A DNA stretch of 35,929 nucleotides, from NCBI RefSeq assembly GCF_000297435.1, contig NZ_CAIP01000119.1, positions 1-35,929 on the forward strand. Direction: 5' to 3'. Of the stretch, positions 14,831 through 21,206 are shown in pieces (the stretch's first letter is position 1; each line of letters starts with the position of its first letter). The translations under genes and the position numbers were made by a program. The stretch is from Microcystis sp. T1-4 (GTDB taxonomy: Bacteria; Cyanobacteriota; Cyanobacteriia; Cyanobacteriales; Microcystaceae). Under the pieces are notes generated by a model, which had not been told where the DNA came from, made no database searches, and worked only from the letters and a program-made list of their open reading frames with translations.

Positions 14831-14888
14831 ACAATTCTGTCTTGGAAAAGTTAAAAACTGTTATCAATTAAGCAAGATGAATGCCATA

Positions 14889-14921
14889 GAAAAGGGGTTT
14901 CTTTGAGAAACCCCTTTTCTG
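14889..14921. repeat. 33-bp palindrome, copy 6 (compensated arms)
   Basis: Left arm GAAAAGGGGTTTC and right arm GAAACCCCTTTTC: relative to copies 2 and 5 a C-G pair has become G-C with both sides changed, so pairing is preserved. The loop is TTTGA. It lies between the convergent hicA and transporter genes, six bases from the transporter stop, where it may serve as a terminator. Preceded by CCATA. Confidence 0.88.
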
Positions 14922-14926
14922 GACTG

Positions 14927-16363
14927 TCAATCTCTTGTGTCGATTAATTCGGGGACAAGTTCAGGTATAAAACCGGGTTCAGCTAAAGAACCAGTAACAT
15001 GATGTTCAAAGACTTCTGCGGGGGGAAAAGTTTTCTTGACTTCCTGAGATTGCGGATCCGTAGAAGGTAGCCATTTAATTAGGGGTAAAGGTAGGAGAGT
15101 AGAGAGATTAGTAATCACCACCAATAACCAAAGGTTATCAAAATTAGTTTCGGTGACTCCCAACCAATGGGTTAATAAAGCGCCGATTTCTTGGGAAACT
15201 AATCCTGACATATTCCAGATAGACATTAATAAAGCGAATAGAGATGCTTCAATGCCCACGGGACAAAGACGGGCCGATAAGATTAAGACGGGTAAAAAGG
15301 CAATTTGTCCCATGACGGTGAGGATGAGACTATCCCCCAAACTAAACCAATGATCGTCAATACCGAGCGCTCGATTAGCATGGGTAACTAAGAGTAGGGT
15401 AGTCATGCCTAAAAGCGCGGAAATCACCGTACTCCAACCCAAAATTAGACGGAAGGAAATCGCTTTTAAAAACCTTTGATATACCCAGATACCCAGGATC
15501 GAGGCTAAACTGGTGACTAAGCGCACTCGTCCTAAAAATTCTGGTTCAAATCCTAACTCGTTGGTGGTGAAGTAAAAAAAGGCAGAATCGGCGCTAGGAG
15601 TAGCCTGCCAGAGAAAAATAAAGGCAGTGGGTAATAAAATTGATTTTTGTCTAATTGCTGACCATAATTGCCCGATTTGCTCCTTGACTTTCGGCTTAGA
15701 TCGTGCATCGTTATTATTCTTGATTTTTTCCTCTGTAATTAAAAACGCCATGGCTGAGGCAATCAGGGGAAAAATAGCCGTGAGAGCGAAGACAGGACGA
15801 GTACCGAGGTGTGCGAGTAACCAACCCCCGAGATAAGCCGTAATTAAGCCGCCTAGGGCCGATATTCCCCAAGTTAAGGACTGTAGAGAACCAGATTGAG
15901 TGAAGGACTCTCTGCGGGCCCTTTCTACTACCAAAGAATCGACGATGACATCACTAATGGTGACAGAAAGGGAACCAAGCAGGATCGCCGCCGTCGCTTG
16001 CCAAGCATTCTCCACCACAGTGGCGAGGGCCAACCAAGCTAAAACACCGAGAATTCCCGATAAAATGAGGTAAGGCCGACGACGATAGCCGAAAATAGGC
16101 AAACCATCCGAAAGAAAGCCAAAAGCTGGTTTAATCACCCAAGGAATCGCCGCCACTCCGATTAATGCCCCCATCTGGGAGGGACTCAAGGCCAAATCGT
16201 CTTTTAAAAAGAAGCTAACCGCTAATCGGGAGAGTCCGAGAATGCCCTGCACGAAATAAACCCCTAAAATGCCAATTAATTCGGGATTAGGGTCATTTCC
16301 AAACAAGATAGTCTCTTTAAGGAATTTTTTCCCGCGATCGATGCCAAGGTGATTAATGAGCAT
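14927..16363 (-). CDS. Folate/biopterin family (BT1) transporter
   Basis: A 478-residue polytopic membrane protein of the major facilitator superfamily, with about twelve hydrophobic segments. Family motifs are IGILGVYFVQGILGLSRLAV (about 30-49), IPWVIKPAFGFLSDGLPIFG (about 73-92) with GYRRRPYL, and SDVIVDSLVVERARRES (about 136-152). Members of the BT1 family import folate or biopterin; the Synechocystis homologue Slr0642 is a reported folate transporter. The substrate here is inferred from family only. The C-terminal cytoplasmic tail is acidic. It ends next to palindrome copy 6. Confidence 0.9.
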   Translation of the reverse strand: MLINHLGIDRGKKFLKETILFGNDPNPELIGILGVYFVQGILGLSRLAVSFFLKDDLALSPSQMGALIGVAAIPWVIKPAFGFLSDGLPIFGYRRRPYLILSGILGVLAWLALATVVENAWQATAAILLGSLSVTISDVIVDSLVVERARRESFTQSGSLQSLTWGISALGGLITAYLGGWLLAHLGTRPVFALTAIFPLIASAMAFLITEEKIKNNNDARSKPKVKEQIGQLWSAIRQKSILLPTAFIFLWQATPSADSAFFYFTTNELGFEPEFLGRVRLVTSLASILGIWVYQRFLKAISFRLILGWSTVISALLGMTTLLLVTHANRALGIDDHWFSLGDSLILTVMGQIAFLPVLILSARLCPVGIEASLFALLMSIWNMSGLVSQEIGALLTHWLGVTETNFDNLWLLVVITNLSTLLPLPLIKWLPSTDPQSQEVKKTFPPAEVFEHHVTGSLAEPGFIPELVPELIDTRD

Positions 16364-16839
16364 GAAGTTTCATAAATATTTGTTACTGTCTCTATAATAA
16401 TGATTGATCGCTCGATCGGTGCGTTAGCTGTTAGGGTTTAACTGTTGAGCTTTAGGTTTTGGCGGTTGGGTATTGGGTTTTAGGGTTTTAGTTGAATTTC
16501 CCCATAAAAGGCTTATTGTCGTGTTATGGGGAAAGTTTTTTGCGATCGCTCTATTTGAGAGTAATATACAGAAAGATTTTTAAAAAAATGTGTATTTGGG
16601 GTGATATGGGGAAAGTTTCGGTCTAATATCTAGCTGGGCGGCTATCCTGCCAGTTAAGAAATAGAGCTTGTAACAGATTCGATTTTGCTGATAGACTTCG
16701 CCTCCCTCGTAGTTCCCTCAACCTGGTTTTAATTGGTTTGAGAATACTTCTCGTGCCACCCTCTGAGGACTGTCGTGACAGTGGTGCGACGGCAGATTTC
16801 AATCCTCACCTCCTGCACCAACAACAGTTTCAGGATAAA
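16364..16839. other. Intergenic region with short direct repeats
   Basis: No gene was seen. It holds T/G-rich low-complexity sequence with repeated TTAGGGTTT- and TTTTAGG-like words (16430-16500), a HIP1 octamer at 16542-16549, and an exact 14-base direct repeat TATGGGGAAAGTTT at 16525-16538 and 16605-16618. The repeat could be a binding site pair or the trace of a lost insertion. Confidence 0.5.
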
Positions 16840-17310
16840 ATGATGAAAAGACGATTCAGAGGCCTACTGGTCTGTTCCTGCCTTTCCGTCGCAACGGTGT
16901 TAGCTGCTTCTGGCCTGGCTCCGGCCCAAACTTCAAGCCAAACTCAATACGTTGTGCAGGTGCGCCGCCAGCTTAATGGCGCCCGAGACCTTCTGGGAGC
17001 TAGGGGGTTTGAAAAGACCCATGACTATAAAATCGCCACCTTGGCGAATGGCGGCGCACAGTCTTCTACTTTAGACCTTCAAGAGGGAATGCAATACGTC
17101 ATCATCGGCGTTTGTGACAAAGACTGCTCTGACCTTGATATTAAGCTCTATGATGAAAATGATCGGGTAATAGCTACGGATACCTCGGCTGATGATAAGC
17201 CTTTAGTAACAGTCACCCCCAGATGGACGGGCGAGTTCCGTATCCTAGTAAGTATGTATAAATGCGGAAACAGTCCCTGTTATTACGGGATTGGAGTATT
17301 TGGAAATTAG
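16840..17310 (+). CDS. Secreted hypothetical protein
   Basis: A 156-residue protein with a typical signal peptide (MMKRRFRG, hydrophobic core, cleavage near LAPAQ, residue about 28). The mature domain is strand-rich: LDLQEGMQYVIIGVCDKDCS, then DLDIKLYDENDRVIATD and TVTPRWTGEFRILVSMYKC. It has two Cys pairs, CDKDC and CGNSPC. The pattern of a beta-sandwich with an acidic D-x-D loop resembles pre-peptidase C-terminal-type domains, but this is only an impression. ATG 16840 is chosen because it starts the signal peptide; an upstream in-frame TTG at 16738 would place 34 polar residues before it. Confidence 0.75.
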   Translation: MMKRRFRGLLVCSCLSVATVLAASGLAPAQTSSQTQYVVQVRRQLNGARDLLGARGFEKTHDYKIATLANGGAQSSTLDLQEGMQYVIIGVCDKDCSDLDIKLYDENDRVIATDTSADDKPLVTVTPRWTGEFRILVSMYKCGNSPCYYGIGVFGN

Positions 17311-17327
17311 CCGTAGTGCGATCGCAT

Positions 17328-17443
17328 CGCTGCGTAGGTTGGGTTGAGCGCAACAATACCGGGTCGAAAATAGCTCAAGTCCCTTGTTTAAGCGAAACCC
17401 AACCACCCTAAAGGTTACTCTTGGTCGGCTTTCCTGGCGTCAA
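17328..17443. repeat. Degenerate GTAGGTTGGGTT-type repeat
   Basis: CGTAGGTTGGGTTGAGCG at 17331 and AAACCCAACC at 17394, then CAACCCAACC at 17440, are the same words found in the 118-bp MITE. They form an imperfect inverted repeat. The unit directly abuts the retropepsin-like gene fragment and probably marks the event that cut it. Confidence 0.5.
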
Positions 17444-17624
17444 CCCAACCGACAATAATTGCTGCTCTCTATTGGCAGGAAACCTGGCTCGATGGGAAGC
17501 GCGTGCGCTCGTTGTTGATGTCCAAGTCAGTTCATTCCCCACCCTTGATCTTGCCTTCGCTTGCACTCAAGCACCCAATGTGCCTTTAATCTTAGGGCAA
17601 GCCAATTTCTTCAACGGTCAATAA
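17421..17624 (+). pseudogene. Retropepsin-like protease fragment
   Basis: The open frame encodes, from about 17448, LLAGNLARWEARALVVDVQV then SSFPTLDLAFACTQAPNVPL and ILGQANFF. This resembles the C-terminal half of cyanobacterial retropepsin-like aspartyl proteases, which end with VPVILGQxNFFxxFDV. The catalytic DSGA motif, which belongs in the N-terminal half, is missing, and the end is lost too: after NFF the sequence becomes NGQ and stops. The first codons come from repeat DNA. It is a dead fragment; family assignment is from motif memory. Confidence 0.5.
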
Positions 17625-17721
17625 TGAGGTACAGCGATCACCGATATATTAGGATGCGAAGCATAAAATGTAACGCGTTATCTTTTTACCGCTTGTCCTT
17701 TTGCATCCCATAGGATATACT

Positions 17722-17937
17722 TAGGGTTTGCTGAATAAGTACGGGCGAAGCATTCGGATAGAAAATCTACCTTTTCACCGATAGGTTATTGTCCGAATGC
17801 TTCGCCCCTACAGGACGCGGGCCGATGAAGACGCAAGGTTTTGAACGACGATTCTCTCAAAATCTTGCACCTGTTTCGCGAGAAAAGCCCCAAAACCTTT
17901 ACTTTGCCTACATTTCAAATTTATTCAGCAAACCCTA
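17722..17937. mobile_element. 216-bp MITE with 17-bp perfect terminal repeats
   Basis: It begins TAGGGTTTGCTGAATAA (17722-17738) and ends with the exact reverse complement TTATTCAGCAAACCCTA (17921-17937). The outer TA may be the target duplication. Internal sequence includes CGAAGCATTCGG near 17746 and its inverse CCGAATGCTTCG near 17792, forming an inner hairpin, and no transposase. A shorter relative lies at 25753-25822 and a half copy (TAGGGTTTGCGGCAAAAAG) at 28802. The termini are compatible with an IS630-type mobiliser. Confidence 0.85.
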
Positions 17938-17998
17938 CTTAATGAACATAGGGAATTACTAACAAAACACATACCGTATAAGTTAATGCCAGTTCAGA

Positions 17999-18034
17999 CT
18001 GGGCATAAAACAAGTCACCTTGTTTTATGCCCAG
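17999..18034. repeat. Perfect 16-bp hairpin and adjacent gene tail
   Basis: CTGGGCATAAAACAAG, loop TCAC, and its exact inverse form a strong hairpin. No T-run follows, so it is not a standard terminator. Immediately after it, an open frame without start reads PEGKPEEAAVKDRQRAESVL then EKVG to a TAG at about 18108-18110; this looks like the charged tail of a lost gene, not identified. Otherwise 17628-18203 has no gene. Confidence 0.6.
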
Positions 18035-18203
18035 CACCTGAAGGGAAACCCGAAGAAGCAGCCGTAAAAGACCGTCAACGAGCGGAGTCGGTCTTAGAAA
18101 AAGTGGGATAGTCACAGGAAAGCTTGAGGCTCTTAAGTAGATTTAGCGCAGAAAGCGGGGGAAGCAAAACTTTATTTTCCCACTTCGTTTAAATCTACCG
18201 TTT

Positions 18204-18929
18204 TTATTTTAACTTCAAACCAATCCCCAACAGTCCGAAACCTAGCAATCCTAATATTGCGGAAGGTTCGGGAATAGGAGTAGGAATAGGAGTAGCGTTA
18301 AGGGTTATCAGATCGAAATTGGCCTGTACTCCCGATGAGACCAGGCGGATTTCTAATGCCTGCCCGGAGGTAACCATACTGCCACTGGTATAGTTAACGG
18401 TGACAAGTGAGAACCTGCCATCAGCAGGAGTAACACTACCGTTACTAGCTAGAAGATTACCTCCGGCCCAAAGTTCGATACTGTAACCCGGGAAAGCTTG
18501 AAAGTTTCTGTTCCCGACATAGGCCTCCAAAGTATATTGCGTCTTCGCTTGCAAAGTTGCAGTAAGTACCTGGCGGATGGTTCCCCCGTTACTGTAGGCA
18601 GTTTGAGAGCCATCGGGGATCGGGTCAGTGAAAGCACTTGTGGTCGCGGGCGCCATCATTGGGCTAAAAACCCCCTGCAAAGGAATCGGTCCAGTAGGAG
18701 GAGGAGTTAGGATCCAGTCATTGATGACATTCATGCTATAATAAGAACCACCTGACTGCATAGGAGCCATCGGGTTTTCAAAGCTATGATTCAATATGGG
18801 AATAGATGCCGCCCTAACTTGCACCTGCGGAACAATCACTAAACAGGAGGATGCGATCGCTAATTTTAACAATCCTAGCTTATCGCCACCAGCAAAAGAA
18901 ATTAATTTCCTTAATATTTTTTGATTCAT
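18204..18929 (-). CDS. PEP-CTERM sorting domain protein
   Basis: A 241-residue exported protein. After an N-terminal signal (hydrophobic segment about 19-34, then VQVRAAS) comes a beta-sandwich of the carbohydrate-binding type, starting PILNHSFENP (about 44-53) and continuing to QANFDLITLNATP near 210. The C-terminus is a full PEP-CTERM signal: IPEPSAILGLLGFGLLGIG and KLK. Such proteins are processed by an exosortase and usually delivered to the cell surface or the extracellular polymer matrix; no exosortase gene is in this window. A good promoter lies about 40 bases upstream. Confidence 0.88.
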   Translation of the reverse strand: MNQKILRKLISFAGGDKLGLLKLAIASSCLVIVPQVQVRAASIPILNHSFENPMAPMQSGGSYYSMNVINDWILTPPPTGPIPLQGVFSPMMAPATTSAFTDPIPDGSQTAYSNGGTIRQVLTATLQAKTQYTLEAYVGNRNFQAFPGYSIELWAGGNLLASNGSVTPADGRFSLVTVNYTSGSMVTSGQALEIRLVSSGVQANFDLITLNATPIPTPIPEPSAILGLLGFGLLGIGLKLK

Positions 18930-18964
18930 GGCCTTAACACTCCAGAGTAAGGTGTTTTAACATT

Positions 18965-18993
18965 ATAATAGCATCACTTGGAGTTTTTGGCAA
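18965..18993 (-). promoter_or_regulatory. Promoter of the PEP-CTERM gene
   Basis: Reading on the minus strand, TTGCCA (18988-18993) is followed after 17 bases by TATTAT (18965-18970), with TATAAT overlapping three bases further on. The start codon at 18929 is about 35 bases downstream. Position, spacing and hexamers fit a sigma70-type promoter. Confidence 0.6.
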
Positions 18994-19038
18994 CATTGTA
19001 ACCCTAATTAACCCGTTTTTATACTAAATCCTGTTAAA

Positions 19039-19082
19039 GGTGATAACAATCACTCATAAGGGTGATAACAATCACTCATAAG
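19039..19082. repeat. Two tandem 22-bp units with inner dyad
   Basis: Two identical 22-base units (19039-19060 and 19061-19082) each contain GTGATAACAATCAC, a dyad of GTGAT and ATCAC separated by four bases. Spaced exactly two helical turns apart, they look like a pair of operator sites. They lie about 110-150 bases upstream of the PEP-CTERM gene start (18929), beyond its promoter. Confidence 0.6.
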
Positions 19083-19168
19083 TTAGCCAATGATAGTTAG
19101 TCAAGTTTTTAATTTCATTAGTCATTGTTTCGAGATAGTGACAACGAGTTATCACTGGACTTCCCCCC

Positions 19169-19330
19169 TAAGTAGTCGTGCAAAATTAATTTCCTAGTCG
19201 AGACAGGAGACAGGAGACAGGAGACAGCTATTAGGGATCGGATTTGAGTTTTCAGTTCACTGTTTCCTCACACCATGAAGTCTGAAGGAGTAGTGGTTTA
19301 GATGTGTAATTAATTTTGCTTAGGTACTTA
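19169..19330. mobile_element. MITE-like element, about 162 bp
   Basis: The ends TAAGTA-gtcgt-GCAAAATTAATT (19169-19191) and, inverted, TAAGTA-cctaa-GCAAAATTAATT (19308-19330) are long terminal inverted repeats with five differing bases in the middle. The interior holds four GACAGGA heptads (19202-19227) and no gene. TA at both ends suggests the same target preference as the other elements. Confidence 0.65.
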
Positions 19331-19988
19331 TAAACATACTAGCTATGGCTAAAAGTCTTACAGAGCCTGAGTTAAATCAATATAATACCAATGGACTACT
19401 GGACACAAAATCCTGAAGTCCTTAGACAGATAGGGTTTGAGGCAAAAATCTTCAAATTTGACTTTTCCGCCATTATAGCTTATTTCGGTGCAGAAAACCA
19501 GCAAAAACATGGCTACAGAGGGAATCCCTTACTCTAGAGATTAATGACACCATCTGTCACCATCAGGTTAGTGATCGCTATACAGCCAACTCTACGGAAT
19601 CGCTCTAATCCAGATACAGTCAACGGTACAGCGATTTTCAAGCGAAAAATGTAACCAGGAGCGTCTTTTCAATTTTTTCTGAGAAGCTCCATGCAGTCAG
19701 GGTTTTGTTGATTTTTTAGTATTTATGTATGTGGGGGAAGTCTAGATAGCCATGGCCATCATTCTAGCAAATGGAGAGAATTCCCCTCCATGAGGAAATA
19801 TTGCAAATTACATGGGTATATTAGGAAAAGTTAAGGGGTATATCCATTGATAGATAATGGTTTTCGGCTATTGTAGTAGATATGTATGGAAAAAGTTCAG
19901 ATATACCAGAAAAATCTGCATTTTCTAGGGGATGCTTTCATAAGAATTAGAGTTTTGAGTTTTTGGGAAATTTGTTTTTGCCAGTAAA
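19331..19988. other. Gene-poor stretch with one tiny open frame
   Basis: No confident gene. ATG 19391 opens a 48-codon frame to TAG 19535-19537 (MDYWTQNPEVLRQIGFEAKI then FKFDFSAIIAYFGAENQQKH) which has protein-like composition but no ribosome binding site and no family I recognise; it may be a remnant. The rest, up to the methyltransferase stop, shows no repeat family shared with the window. Confidence 0.35.
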
Positions 19989-20921
19989 TCAAGAAAATAG
20001 CTGTAGTTGTCGATAGGTTATCTTTTTCCCTTTTTTCAATTCATAGTTAAGAATACATTGGCCTACATATCTGGCCAAATTAACAGGGACAGCATTGCCA
20101 ATCATTTGTTCTAGATTAGATTTTGTTCCAGCAAAAATAAAGTCTTTAGGAAAAGTTTGGATATAGCTTCTCTCGCTCGTTGTTAGCGGTCTTAATTTTT
20201 CATTAAGATGACAAGCATCACCGGGATGTTGTCGATAGGTTTTGGGAATTGGTCGATTTACTCCTCGAATAGTAGGGCTAGGTTCATAAATACTGAATAT
20301 CGCCCTTCTTTGATAGCTTCTAGGATGTCTATAATAGTATTCTATATCTAATTCTTTGCCCATATAGTCAAATACAGTCAGAGGTTGACTTGATAGATTT
20401 TCATTGATCTCATCGATTAAAAAATCATCTTCTTGCTTCATTTTACCGATCAGAAAATATCTTTTTCTAGTTTGAGGAACTCCGCAGTAACAAGAATTAA
20501 TAACTTTTCCAGTCAAACCATAACCATGGCTTTTAAAAATTTGTTTTGCCTGAGTGAGTATTTTACTTTTCTCAATTCTATCCACATTTTCCATAACAAA
20601 CCATTGGGGACTTACTCTAGTGACAATTTCAGCGAATGTGAGCGTTAGATTCGCTCGTCCTAAACCCTCGTTTCTCTTACCGGCACTGGAAAAGTCTTGA
20701 CAAGGAGGGCTGCCGACAATAATCTCAGGATTATATTGAGCCAATATTTCTTGATTAGATTCTCTAGATAAATCGACATTAAATATCGGATGACTAAAGT
20801 TATTTCTATAGACATCTATAGCAGGTATCCAATTATCAAATGCGGCCACAATAGTAAACCCCGCTTTCTGGAAACCTAAAGATAAACCACCACAACCAGC
20901 GAATAAATCGATTGTGATCAT
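19989..20921 (-). CDS. DNA cytosine-5 methyltransferase (type II, GRCGYC type)
   Basis: A 310-residue DNA (cytosine-5) methyltransferase. Canonical motifs are in order: I DLFAGCGGLSLGF (5-17), IV GSPPCQDFS with the catalytic Cys74, VI MENV (110-113), VIII QTRKRYFLIG (150-159) and X GNAVPVNLA near the C-terminus. The target-recognition region includes YYYRHPRSYQRRAIFSI and PSPTIRGVNRPIP, which recall M.HgiDI (309 residues, GRCGYC). The neighbouring endonuclease stump resembles HindVP, also GRCGYC, so the same specificity is inferred for both. The gene appears intact and would act as a solitary methylase. GGAGG at 20932 is a good ribosome binding site. Confidence 0.92.
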   Translation of the reverse strand: MITIDLFAGCGGLSLGFQKAGFTIVAAFDNWIPAIDVYRNNFSHPIFNVDLSRESNQEILAQYNPEIIVGSPPCQDFSSAGKRNEGLGRANLTLTFAEIVTRVSPQWFVMENVDRIEKSKILTQAKQIFKSHGYGLTGKVINSCYCGVPQTRKRYFLIGKMKQEDDFLIDEINENLSSQPLTVFDYMGKELDIEYYYRHPRSYQRRAIFSIYEPSPTIRGVNRPIPKTYRQHPGDACHLNEKLRPLTTSERSYIQTFPKDFIFAGTKSNLEQMIGNAVPVNLARYVGQCILNYELKKGKKITYRQLQLFS

Positions 20922-21206
20922 TTTGCTCCCTCCTCTAAATTGACTCTCGAAAGCATAAAATAAATTATCGTAATCGGGAGCTAGACCCTATAACTCTTGT
21001 GTACTTAACTCCGCCAGTTGAATTTTTAAATTTTCATCGAGTTTCAGATAGACATTTTTCAGTCCTTTCCCATCCAAGTAAGCGCACAAAGAAGCTGGAA
21101 ATGAGGAATTAAATTGATTTTTCCCCCAGGTTTCTTTTTGGGTAAAATCCCGATTCGAGTGCTTCAATCCGAATAAACTAGGCTTAAATATTGCCGATTT
21201 TGCCAT
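20922..21206 (-). pseudogene. HindVP-like restriction endonuclease, internally deleted
   Basis: From ATG 21206 there are 72 residues: SLFGLKHSNRDFTQKETWGK then NQFNSSFPASLCAYLDGKGL, a good match by memory to the start of HindVP-type endonucleases (usually well over 300 residues), ending at TAG 20988-20990. After the stop the same frame runs on as APDYDNLFYAFESQF up to the methyltransferase start, plausibly the original C-terminus. The middle, with any catalytic residues, is gone. The ATG shares a base with the kdpB stop codon (TAATG), so the stump is joined directly to the kdp operon. It should have no nuclease activity. Confidence 0.62.

Noticed and set aside
11552..14921. Palindromes as a CRISPR array
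   Set aside because: Spacing is irregular (170 to 950 bases) with genes between the copies.
19391..19537. A 48-residue protein gene
   Set aside because: No ribosome binding site, no recognisable family and surrounded by non-coding sequence; mentioned only as a possible remnant.
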